From Bemisia tabaci (taxonomy: Eukaryota > Arthropoda > Insecta > Hemiptera > Aleyrodidae), in the NCBI RefSeq assembly GCF_918797505.1, contig NC_092798.1:11297501-11361500 (forward strand): DNA of 64,000 bases, written 5' to 3'. The position numbers and the translations under genes were made by a program. Position 1 is the stretch's first letter; every line of letters starts with the position of its first letter. The notes under the pieces are model-generated. The model searched no databases, was not told the origin of the DNA, and was given only the letters and a program-made list of their open reading frames with translations. Shown here piece by piece: positions 13,001 to 26,259 of this stretch.

Positions 13001-16000
13001 ATGGTGCCAATTTTCCACCGAAAACATTCCTACAAAGACATCGTGAGTGTTATTCTCGCAAATTACAACCGTTAACATTTTGCACAATTTGACAGCGCTG
13101 CCGTGGTGCTACACGACTCGTCAGGGTGTCTACAAGTCCGGAATTGGAATGTCCGGAAATAGTACTGATTTTTCAAGGGCGGTCCGGAAGTACTGAAAAA
13201 GTGCGGAAATTCCGCAAGAGGCCCGGAATTATTTTAATTTTTGTCGCAATTTGAGCAGGAAATCCAAATTTTTCGAATTTCTTCAGTTGAAAGTATTGAA
13301 AAAGTACTGAATTTTTCGGAAATGTACTGAAAAAGCACTTTAAAAGTACTGATTTTTGGCCAGCCTATTTTAGTAGACACCCTGCTTGTCCAAATTTTGA
13401 ATATTCAATACTAAACACGATTGTGAATGCACTGTAGACAACCCGCAAAACCAACAACGGTCGCAGCCATGTTACGCCGAAGAAATCCAGAACGCGCGCC
13501 TACAATGTCTTGTGTATGCAACACGGACATCCAAAGAACACGTAAAGTTGCATCCAGACCTAGCCGTTGAGAAAGCCGCAGAGCGTTTAATTTTTTTCGC
13601 TCGTGATGTCAAAATATGTCACTCATTGAATTCATACGTCGTTTGCTCGACGATCAAAAGAGAGAAAATAGAGAAATGAGTAACTAACGTGGAACGTGAA
13701 AGAAAATAAGAAAAAAAGTAGCTTTAATTAGGCAGCACCATTCTTGATTCAAGAAAAAATTATCTTTGTGGCTTAAAGTTTTTTTCCAGTATATTCTCAG
13801 TCTGAGTGTCCATTACTTTCATCGGAAGACGCAATTCGAAAGGGGTTAACGGCGTGTTATTGCGTTTAAAGAAAACTTCGCCCAAGTTCAAAGACACTCG
13901 AACCAAGGCGAGAGATGAACAGGCAGATGATTGATGACCCCCGAACAACCCCCATCGCTGCCGGTCATTTATCCCCCTTCAGAATTCAGCGCCCAAGTAT
14001 ATCAATTTGTGGGGATGATCAAATCAAAGATACCGTCGGGAATCTGACAGAGGGGTTTAGCGTGACGTCATTCAACCGAACAACTCGACAGAGAATCGAT
14101 GCTTTAACGAATTAGCGGTATTTTTCGAGACGTGATACTTTAAGCCACCTCTCACTGGTAGCCTCTTATTGTAAACGTTTTCGGAGGAATCGTCAATATT
14201 AATGAAAGAAGAAAAGTGGGATATTTCAGGGTGTCTACGCAAGTCCGGAAATAGTACTGATTTTTAAGGGCGGTGCGGAAGTACCGAAAAAGCGCGGACA
14301 TTCCGAAAAGAGGTCCGGAATTTTCTCCATTTTTTTTTTTTGTCATTGTCGTCGCAATTTAAGCGAGAAATTCAAATTTTTCGAATTTCGTCAAATGGAG
14401 GTTTTGAAAAAGTACCGAACTTTTCTGTTGAGGAGGTACTGAATTTCTCGGTAATGTACTGAAAAAGTACTGTTAAAGTACTGATTTTTGGTCAGCCTCT
14501 TTCAGTAGACACCCTGTATGTTTTCCATGCTCTGTGCATGAAGCAGAAGCGATTCTTGAATGTTGGCAACACTGTCTTTCTTCCATTTAAATCCATGTCG
14601 AGTCTTGGTGAGACAACTTACCTCACCTAAAATCGATATTTTTAATGGATTTAAATTGAGGAAAAACTGTTCCAACTTGCAAAATCACCACGAGCATCGA
14701 TGTAGCCGCCTTTTGATTTCAGGATGCTGATCCGATATAAATGGTCAACAAGCGGCTTGTCATTTTTACAAAATTTCTTTCTACAAGTCAGAAAGAATTA
14801 CTTATGACTTTTTGGGTACATAAATATTTCGAGCTGGAGATATCATCACGCGCAGCTCAATCTACAATACCCCCCCTCCCCCTCCTGAAAAATTTTCGGC
14901 TGCCTTGCTTTGACCAAAATGACGTCACTGTCCGTAACTATGTCTCCATGAGCATACCCAACCCGAAAATTTAGGTTGCGCTATCTCTCTCTGAAAATCA
15001 TACGAGAGTCGAGGGCACGCGGTCTAAAACGAACGTGAATGCGACGCTTTGTGCAGATGAAGTGGATTCGATATTCAGTCCGACTGCAGTCTGTTTGAAC
15101 TTGTTCCAATTTCCCCTTCAGATGTGCACAGATCACCGAGCAGAACCGTCCTGCATGATTGAGGCAGGGGTAACGAACAAAACACCGGGGTTGGAGCTAG
15201 AAAAACATCCATCACGATTATTGCGATTCGCAGATCTCCCCTTGTATTATTTTTCCAGGTGTAAAAGCTCAGCTTTTCCGAGAAGAAGGTTCGAAGACTG
15301 AACATATGGATGTACTTCTGTCGAACAGAACTATGTGAATTATGACGTGAGCTCTGTTATGCATATATTCTTATGGGTCTCAGGGCTCATGTCTTAATGC
15401 ACATAGTTCCGTTTGACAGAAATACGTCCATATGATCGTTCGGTGCTCTTTATCGATCAAACCATCTGGATTGTTAAGCCGAACATTCGGTTCGTGAGAT
15501 CGGATCGGACGCTTTGATGGTCGTTGATGGACACGTTGAATGGTGAAGTTCGGTCACACGAATCGAACGTTTAATCTCATGAACCGAAATCTCATTCAAT
15601 ACGTACCTAGGTCATTTTGCAAGGGGGCCTAGCCGCCCCTCCCCCCTCTACCACCGGGGGTCTGGGGGTTATTGAATACTACTCAGCTCAGAAGGGGATC
15701 CGAGGGGGCCTCCCGTGGAAAATTTATGAAGTTTTGAATACATTTGGACGCATAGTGAGGCTTCCGTAACGCAGATTTTGCATCCATTTCTGCGGAAAAA
15801 TTACGGTTTTTTTTATACTTTCAGCACAAAATATTTTCTAAGTGCTGCATTTAAATGATCCAGAGAATTTTTGTAATTTTAACTCTATTTGGACGCATTT
15901 TTAAGTTTTCATGACGGAAATTTTAGAAAATACTACTTGAAAGGACACGGTATTTTCACTTAAGACTCGACATTATAAACGATAAATATCCTCGACAAAG

Positions 16001-19000
16001 ATTTCTCTCCACCATCCAGAATTTCGAGGGGGGGGGGAGGGGCAGATGATACTATTTTCGATTCTAAGGGGGCCTGGCCCTTTTGCCCTCACCCTCTTTG
16101 CACGCCCATGTTTCATTCTGACAAACCGAATAGTTCGATCAATATGAAACCCCGACCGTTCAGCTCAAACGATATAACTATTTCCTTCAGTATACCCGCA
16201 AAACGATGACGTCGTTTTGCGGAATTTTCTCCAACTTTCCTTTTCGCGTGTGAAGGAATGGCGAATTTCCGCAGAAAAGTATTGCCTATGTAACTGGAAA
16301 TTTTGAACTGGGTACGTGTCTTCTTTCAGATATGGTGCCAGCGCGGGTGGTGCTGTACATGCTGTCGTTCTCGGGGTTTCTGGTGAGTTTCATGATGCGC
16401 ACGGACATCAACATAGCCATCGTGGCCATGGTCAAGCTCCCCTCGACGCCGACCAACAGCACCGAGGCCCAGGAGAAGTACTGCTTCGTCCCGCCCACCT
16501 CCAACGTATCCGAACAACCGGACGTCAACATCACCTCCTTATCGGTAAGAAGTCGTCCATAAAAGTTTCTCCCGTTTTCCTAGCTCCGAAGCAAAACAGA
16601 AAGACACAACCCTCTTCCCTCTCAAAAAAAATCCTGAAAATGAAAGAAAATCAAGAACATAACGCAGGTAATCTGAGTTTAATCATAAAACTCAAAGGAT
16701 CAAAGAGGATAATGGAACGAAAGATAGCATTCCAAGAAATATCATAATAAAATAAAATTTAATTTCAAAGTATGAAAAATTTAATACAATAAACAAGTGC
16801 ATCTCATGTTGTATATCTTATGGTTTACTGGCCGTGCATTTTCTCTCGTGAAAAATGCAAAACTGTGAAAATTATTTTGAACCATAAAAATGGCGTTGCT
16901 GTTCATCTCTAAAATCGAGTCTCATGGAAGAATGGAACTCAAAACCACCCTCTCTCTGTTCGATCTCAAAGTACGCAACTTGTTCATTACTGTCAAACTC
17001 GATCAGTGGCGTGGCGTGCTTTGCGACGTATCGATTGATCAGCCAATTAAACCCATCGAAAAAAAATCGATAAACAGGATGTTCGCTACGAACACCTTAA
17101 AAATCGATTCTTTACCACAGCCTCAAATGGGGAAATATCGATGATCGATCATTCACGGCTCGTCACTGAACTCGATCCATTTTCATGTTTTCCAGGAGGA
17201 GGGTGAATTCGACTGGAATCCAACAACGCAGTCGGCCATCCTCGGGTCATTCTACTGGTGCTACATCTTGTCACAGATAATCGGTGGTGTTCTGACGCAA
17301 CAGTTCGGCACTAAAACCGTGTTTGGGTTCTCGCAATTGGTCACAGCTGTCTGCTCCTTGCTCATCCCACAAGCTGCTGTCTTTCATTACTCCGCGCTCA
17401 TAGTCTTGCGCTCAATACAAGGCTTTGCCTCGGTAAGTTCAAGTTGAAAGCGCTTCGATGTCAACCTAAATTTTCGATATAATTTTATCGAGAATGGAGC
17501 AGCAGGGTCGGATTTACCTAATTGCCGCCCATGGGCCGCCTATATTTTGCCGCCCCCTTCTCATTCTTTCCGAAACATCAACAAAAACTATCAAGTGAAC
17601 GTGCCAGAGGGGGAGGGGTGCATAACACGCGTTTACTCGTGTTGGACACATTTTTTGGAAAGCCCTGTCAACACTATTAGCAAAAGTTCACGAAACATTG
17701 CGCGGCAGTTAAGTTCCGTAAACCTATCTCTGTGTGGACAAGGCCTTCCATTTACAAGTATTGAACGAAACAAATATGAGAGAACAATCATAAGGTGGTT
17801 TAATAATTTTAACTTCCGGCGCGCTGCGCTGACCGTATGGGTGACTGTATTTGGTAATGCGCGAAGTATGCATGCAGTCTTGTAGGCGCCATGCGTTTCA
17901 CGCCGACCGCTGCTGACCGCACACTGTTTGATGCAATGCGTGAAGTATTCATGCAGTCTTGTAGGCGCTAATATGTGGTACACGCTGACCGCCGCGCCGC
18001 GCCGAGGGCTTCTCCTTTTCATCTCAAGTCCTCGTCATCATTGCTCTCCACACGCCACGCCGTTCCAAGCCAAATTGCGTGTTTGGTTTCTCTCTTAACT
18101 CGACTAATTAAAGGCGCTGCATTTTATATCACCGAAAGACGTCAAAATTAGAAATTACTATACTCTCAGGAAATGAAAAATTTTGTCGCGTTTTCTAGTT
18201 TGTAATTTTTTTTTTTTTCTGAATCCGACTTTTTTTTAAACCTACATTTAAAAAAAATTCAAATTTGCCGCCATGGGTCGCGATCATGATTGATTTAAAA
18301 GACCAACACTTACTTTAAGTTCTTTAATGATCTTGAATTTTCCAATCAAACAGAGAATCCTTGGTTAAAAACCACTTCTACCATAATAGGCATAAATCTA
18401 TATGGTTAACCCCGCAGATTCCCGGCCCGGATTTCCTCTAAATCCGGCCCTGCAATTGTATGTGTGAGGAATTTGCGTTTTGACTATTGATACGTATGTA
18501 AAAGTTCGCGAGAAACACCATGGTGCCACTGGTTTTCTCTGAAATCGACTCCCAAGCTCAAAAAAGCTCTCAAGTTGAGGCCAAAATGGAGGGGATATCT
18601 CACGCTATGTTGAAAGTCTACCTCTATGTTAAGTCGAAGTCTCCATGCAAAGATAGGGATCAAATACATTAGCGGGGTTGCCGTGTTTTCAGTTTTAGAG
18701 GCCCCAAATAAAGTGGTAGCTCTGTCAATGTATTTGCTCCCTATCTTTGCATGGAGACTTCGACTTAACATAGAGGTAGACTTCCAACATAGCGTGGGAT
18801 ATCCCCTCCATTTTGGCCTCAACTCGAGAGCTTTTTTTGAGCTTGGGAGTTGATTTCAGAGAAAACCAGTGGCACCATCGTGTTTCTCGCAAATTCCTCA
18901 CACATGCAACATCTCCATTCTTGCCTCAAGTGACAGTGACTGCTCGTGGATGCTTCTTGCTTTGGGAAGGCCGTCGATGACAACAGGATTGAAAAGATGC

Positions 19001-22000
19001 ACATGTACACTAATTTGCCTACGCTGTAATTTGAAGGCTTTTCAACGGCTAGACACTGTGCTCCTTGTGACATTAGTTTGTACTCTATAAAGAGTGCGTT
19101 TACCGAGCATACGAAGGAGCACCAAGTCTGTCCCTATAAGTGCCTTCGTATTATAGGGTAGGCAATTCGGGGTACCATGATGCAAGAATAGTTATCTCCT
19201 TGATCTTGCTTTGTAACGGACAGCCTTCCACAACAAGTGCCGCATATTGCCGTCTTGTAAGAAAACTTTTGCATCATGACTCATCGTCTTGAATACCACT
19301 TAAAACCTCCGTCAAAAGCAGAAGTAAGTGACTTTTTTTCTTAAATAAAAAAAAAGGGAGCTATCAGTGATATCTAGTAAAACCGACTTCGAAGTAATCT
19401 TGACAAAGAAATGAACCTTTTTCAGACTTCAGTTACCTGTAGGAGAGCCGCAATACGTATGATTAGTATGATGTAGATTTTGTACCGCACATCCTTTTCA
19501 GACATTTTATCCCTCCATTCTTTCATCTTTTCCGTCTCTTAATTTTGTGCCATTTTCCTCCAGCTGTTGTTGATCTCGATGTAACTTGAAATAGACGTCT
19601 CTGCCAAACGGAACTATGTGCATTAAGACATGAGCCGTGAGACCCCTAAGAATATATGCATAACTAGGCTCATGTCGTAATGCACATAGTTCCGTTCGGC
19701 AGAAATACGTCCAAATAACTATTCTCATCCTGAAAAAGTGCGGTTCTTGCTCTGTCTTCCTTCCAAAGTCCAGCTTTTGATCATTTACTTAATATTGGTA
19801 CATTGTGTATCGAACCGCCAATTTAAACATTGCTTGCAACATTCACTATATTATTTTCTTTGGCGTATGTTTTTTTCCATTTTCCTTCTTTCAACATCTC
19901 ATCAGGCACCTGGCTCCTTCTCTTCCCTTTCAGAGTTTCAAGCCTTAAATTTTCAATGTTCAGCTCTGCACATAAAATGTCAACTTCTTGTGAAGTGTTC
20001 TTCCTCTTGTATAGTTTTAAAATTGTTAACCCTTTTTTGTTGAAATTACATAAATGTCATCCCGCTACCTTCATTCAGTGAGGCTTCAATCTTTCTCAAA
20101 TGCAGCAAGAACAGATTTCTATTTGAGCCAAGATTTGATGTATGTGTAGGTATACCCTTTTTATACATTCTACATACAGTACTTTTAATTGTTCATATAG
20201 CTCTGACGAAAATTGTTCTTTTTGTAGGGTTTAACGTGGCCTGCAATGTACGCTTTAGTTGGCCACTGGATTCCGTCCAATGAGAGAAGCAGATTTATGT
20301 CATCATTCCAAGGTGAGATTGAACATTTTTCTCTGATCTCCGCATAGAGAGGGGGTAGTATGTCAAATTATTACAAGCAAAAAGAAAAAAATTTTCCAAC
20401 TTGTCAGTGCCCCCTCTGAAAAGTTCCCGTCTTTTTTCCCCATTATAGATAACTGAAGTTTATACTTTTTTGGCCAGCAACAGTGCAATAAGAAATAATA
20501 TCTCAGTTGCTGCGTTTCAAAATTTTCACTCCCTCCTCCTACTATTTAAAGAGTTTTACTGCACATTTTCGCACACTTTTTAAGATAATTTTGAAAAGTA
20601 GAAGAAAAATCATGTGAAACTTTGTGCAGTTACATTTATCATTCATCATTCCGTACAGCACTCTGCAGTGTTGCAAGCCAAGATATCGCTGTCCAAAGTG
20701 AAAAGCAAAGTATCTCCATTGTAATATCTCAAAATTTCTGCTCTTCGTTAATTTTTTTTTTTATAGAAGAACAAGCCAACTTTATAGTTTGAAATTTATA
20801 CAGAATATTCTACCAAGAGAGGAAAAACCAAGAAAGTTTTCAAGATGTTATGTTGACTAGTTTCCTGCAGAAAAAATGGAATATGACAGGAAATCAAAGT
20901 TGCAAATAGAAACATGTGGTTTCACAGTTTAACCAGCGATTTGTGGTTTTGTAATTTCATCAATTGATCGTAACCATCGATCTTGGGAAACTTTATTTAT
21001 TCAAAATTTCCCTGTGAGATTTTAGGATTTTGATGAGTATTTAGTAACCGCCTAACCATATGCCTAAATAAATTATTGTGACATCTCTGTGTTCAACAGC
21101 CTCTAGCTCAGAAGCTTTTGCTTTCTAAAATTCATGTGTCAAACATTTATTTTTCAATGTTAAGTCTTTTTCTGTCCGCACCAAAAATTATCTAAATTTT
21201 ACATAATTGTTGCTTCATTCATTGTGATGTTTTAATGTGGGATGTTAATTTCCGGCATACAGACATTTTTTAATCATGAATTACCCAGACTTTATGGAAC
21301 TGAAGTGTTTCATTTGTTCAGAAACTGCTTGATATTGCTAACTTATTTAAGAAATTAGGAATCTATTTATCTGAGATAAAAGCTCAATCTCAATTGAACT
21401 TGTCGTTTTATCCCCAAATTTTCGCTTGCGTCTGGGCTTAGTTTTGTTCTCATGAGTCGTTAAACATTGTTTATGGCGGATTTTTCTTTCTTTTAACTTT
21501 CTGAAACATTTTTGACCTGTGCTCACATATTAGGTTAGTCAAAACTAAGCTTCTTTATATGTGTTTGACACCAAAGTGAAAGAGATAGTCATCATAAAAT
21601 GTGCGAGAAGTGAGACCATAAATTCATCACCTTCTTTTTAAGTATATAATTACAATCACTCTACCAAATTTTTGATCGCAAGACTTTAATACAAGAGCTT
21701 TGCTTCCAATGTTTATGTAAAAAATCGGATTTTAAATAATGTAAAAAAATAATCTTTTGCACCAGAAAATGTTCAAAATTTCCACTTTTTTCACTAAATT
21801 TGTCCTCAGATTATGTTTTTTCCAACCTAAAATTGAATTTTACTCATTTTAAATTTGTGTCACCCAAAATCAGGTTTCAAAAGTAGCCCCAAGCCTTAAA
21901 TTTTTTTTCCCAGAAAGCTTGAATAAATTAACTGAGGTAAAAACGCTTGACGCTTATATCTGCTTGTCTTATTTATTATCTCAAGCCAAATCCTGCGTAT

Positions 22001-25000
22001 CAAAAATGGCATGAAAATATGATTTGTAATTGTCAAAAACTGGAATGAAAGAGAAAAAAAGGGGGAAACTCATCCTAATCCTTAGTTTTGTATCATCTTA
22101 TTTTAACAGAAGAATTTTTTTTCCTTTCTCTATACTTTTAAATAACGCAGGGTATAATGGATATGTATGTTTACCAATAAAATCTTAACAAACCTTTCTT
22201 TGATTGTTAAAAGGGGAGACCTAAGTTTATGGACAATAAAAAATTTCAAAAACCGCAATCTTCAATTTTAACGCAGAGCTCAAACTAACCGCTAGAACAT
22301 TTGAAAAACTGATCAGAAAAACATAGTCTTCATCTCAATCCACAAAACAACTCTGAGTTTTATCAGTTTTTTTAGAGTAAGACCAGGAAGAGCTGACCAA
22401 GAGTGACTTCCTACGTTTGAAAGCCAAAAAAGCAGTACCTATTAATTGTTTATGGAAATTAACATCTAGGTAGTGGAGTGGTAATAGGTAGCCTGGATGT
22501 CAGGTTTTAGTTTCGGGATTGGGCTGACGTACCCGCTGTGTGGCTTCCTGATCGCGCATTATGGTTGGCGCATTGTTTTCTACACAACTGGCTCAATTGG
22601 ACTTAGTTGGTGCGTAGTCTGGTGGCTTCTGGCGTTCGACTTGCCGCGCAAACATCCTCGCATCACCCGATCTGAGTTGGCGTACATTCAGAGGACTATC
22701 GGCAACACTGTCATTGGTAGAAAGGTATTTTGCTTGAATTTTCCAATGTTGTTTTAAGTTTGAATGAACCTAGGCACATAACAGTTTTGGTTTCAACAAT
22801 TTTTACTGTTGTTAAATTTCTGCTTGGAGCAAACAAATATTAGGCAGAAGTCCTAACACATTCCTTTTAAATCATCATCTATTTTTTTTTTATAAATTAT
22901 GTTCTGTAGTATCCTGTGCCTCAAAATGTACCTTAAATCTGGTATAGCTTATCTCACTGATGCTAATTTAATCCAAGAGATCAATAAATGGTTAGGCATC
23001 ATATGATTCCATGATCTTACCGGAGAAGTAGCAATTCAAACTTTTTAAAGAAATTACTGAAGTTAGTAGAAAAGTGCTTCTTTTTCCTGTGTAGAATATT
23101 ACTCATTTATGCTCTACTGTCTTTGTATTCTCAGGAAATGAAAGTTCCATGGATGTCCATTTTAACATCTCCGCCCGCCTGGGCCATTGGTGTCACTACT
23201 TTTGGCAGAATTTGGGTTCATTATGTTTTCATCATTTGTGGACCATTGTATATGAAGACTGTTCTGGGCTTCAGTATACAAAAGGTACAAATTTTAATCA
23301 TGAAGTAGTGATCTCATCTCATCTTGCTCGGCAATTTTTTCAAATGATTCGGATGAAATACTTATGTAGTGTTTAATCGAGAAAAGAAAATTACCTTAGT
23401 CCTAGTATACCTAATGAACTGATGTGGAGGTTGCAGATTTTTTCATTAAAAGCATACTTTCTGCGAACATCATACCTGTACACTTGCAATGCATGTCTAA
23501 TAAATTCAAAGGTTAGTGTCTTCCATAAGTGTAATTTTGTTTGATACATCAGCGGTGAATTCGCAGTGGTGTGTACCTTGTTTGGGGTGTTTTAAAAACT
23601 CCTCTTCAATAGAAAGAAAACAAATCAACACTGCTGCTTGAAATGTTCACCAAATATTCTTTTTGCAGAGAAAGAAAATAAGGGAAATGACTTTAAGTTT
23701 TTTTCCATTCACAAAGTATAGTATGACAGGTGGTCTGCAACGTTGCAAACTAAGATATGCATTTCTGCAGTTTCACCACCAATATGCGCTCCAGGAAAAA
23801 TAGTTTTTGTCAGCCACTGATAACTGAGGCAACTGTGACAGCTCGAACTAGAGTAATAAAACATTTCTCCAGGATGCTCTGTTAAGGGATTTTAAACTTC
23901 AAATTTTGGAAAAATGCATTCATTAGTACATGAAGTGATATTCTTTTAAAAATTATGTAGAACGCCATTAGTTACTGGTGGCCCAACATTTTATGTGTCT
24001 TCTAATAAAGTTGTAACTTGGAGTAAGATAATAATCAGAAAATTTGCTATCATCAGTGTGAAGTGAGGGAGTTTTGGTAACGCTAGTATCCTTATTAGCA
24101 GTAATCTACAGCATATTACTCGCTTTTTACGGTTTCTTCTCGTGAAATGCATTTTTCTCTGAAACCAATTTATAGAAGCAATACTTATTTATGGATCTGG
24201 AAAAATTTTTAGTGTACTTATATATTCAATGAGCCTTGTTTGTCCTAATATATTTTTCCTCATTTACAGAATGGTCTTTTAAGTGGAGTCCCCTTTTTGT
24301 GCAGTTACTTATCATCAGTCATATTTTGTTACCTAGCAGATTACCTTGTCGTTCATGAGATATTATCCTTAACCAATGTGCGCAAATTGTTCACCGCTGT
24401 GTGTAAGTTTCTCTTCAAATGACATTAAATTTGGTTTAAAAATGATTTCAAATAAAGATTAGAAAAACTCCATTGGGAATCTACACAAGGAACAAGGTTG
24501 CCCTAAAGTGCAATTATATGGTAAAATGATTGCTACTATATCAGAGTGTTCTGTGTGCATGTACACAACTTCTTCACAACTCCGTGTTATTGCAATTTAA
24601 TGCAAAAAAATTAAAATAAGTTGCAAATTTTTTTGTTTCATCACAAATTTCTCACCTCCCTCCCACTCGGAACTCATTTTATTGATCCTCTTAAATCGAT
24701 TTATTTGATCCAATGATGTAAAAATATCGCAATTGTATATGATAAAAAGATAAGAAGAAAAACAGGCAATCTTATTGCATTTACATGAAAAATCGTTTCA
24801 ATATTTTCATCGCACTATGCTCATTAGATAGCCCTGTAAGGAGGTCATCTCACGCCACAATTTGCATATTATCTTAGTTTTAATAAATTTTAAATTGAGA
24901 ATGAGTGTAAGTTATGTGGTAAAACATATCTGTGGCATGACATACCTTAAGCAGCTTCCTAAAATTGATAAATACAATTTGGAAAAAGTTGCGAAGGTTT

Positions 25001-26223
25001 TTTTTGTGCAGAGAGCAGTCAGATCCTATTGCAATGAACTTAAAAGATGGATTCTGAGCATCAAAATTGATTGAAAACTTCTACTCTAATCACAAATTGA
25101 TTTCTTTGATTGGCTTATTTTTCAGCTCAAATCATTCCAGGCCTCTTGTTACTTGCAATCGGTTACCTGGGTTGTGAAATCAATTTGGTTCTTGTCACTT
25201 GGTTCATAGCTGTTACTCTAATCACTGCAGCTTACGCCGGAGCAATGGCAAACGTCGTCGATATCGCTCCTAACCTAGCGGGTAATAATTGCTTAAGTTT
25301 CTTCCAAAATGCCTCCTCAACATTTTGCACCATCATTAAGGCCTAAAAGCTGAGGATTTTAGATTATAATAAGATAAATTTGTCGATGAATTAATGTGAC
25401 AAATTTTTAAAAAAATTTGAAAATGCGTACTTTTGCCCCCATTTAATGGGGCAAAAGTATGCAGGTGAAATTTGTTTTTAAAAAACATCTCCCGCTTTCC
25501 AAATCCCTGTTACATCCCGGAAAACGTCTGAAACTGGTCTCAAAGGGTTCCAGTAGTGCCTAACCACTTTTACTGTGAAAAAAAAAATAATAATTCAGTC
25601 TCCACAAGCTCCCAAATAATTTTCGAAGTAATTTTTTTTTTAAAGAGGAAAAGAACAAAGTTTAACTGCCCAAATTGAACAAAGGAACATTATAATTTAT
25701 TAAGATACTGAGTTGCCTACATCCTCTATGTTGAAGTTCCTATACACCACCACCCCCCCCCAACTACGCCCCACTTTTGGGCGCGTACTTTTGCCCCATT
25801 CTGGCTGCGTACTCTTGCCTCATTTGTGAACATTGGACAACATTAACCAAAACTTTGACCCCAAGGCCCAAGGTGTGAAAACAACTACGGATTATTAAAG
25901 CCAACACTGTAACACTTTGATATGGTGCCTGTCCGATTTTTTCCATCAACTATTCTATTCACAACAGACAATACAAGTACTAAAAAAATCGATCTTTTTC
26001 GCATGAAAAGTGAATAATTCTGTCAAAACACATCTGCTTCGCACAAAACTTTGTCAACAGGTGAAACTCAATGTTGCCAACTACAAACACTGTATATTGC
26101 CATCATAAATTCAAACAAAGCGCGCGAAAAAATTGCGGTGCGTACTTTTACCCCGTGCGTACTCTTACCCCCACCTATCTTACTCAGAAGTATTTTAATT
26201 TTTGATTCTAACATTGATTACAT

Positions 26224-26259
<36 letters not shown>

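Noticed and set aside
12684..13075. Open frames in a block conserved between the two first introns
   Set aside because: The block matches 38600-39030, but the open frames differ by frameshifts between copies, so conservation reflects recent duplication and not an exon.
16286..16747. Other frames overlapping exon 2 of copy A (both strands), and the same around 39913-40316
   Set aside because: Shadow frames of the real exon; the SLC17 reading is the only one with family motifs and consistent splice sites.
17633..18022. 129-codon minus-strand frame
   Set aside because: Lies wholly within a hAT-like non-coding element and its 79 bp repeats; the related element in copy B gives different frames.
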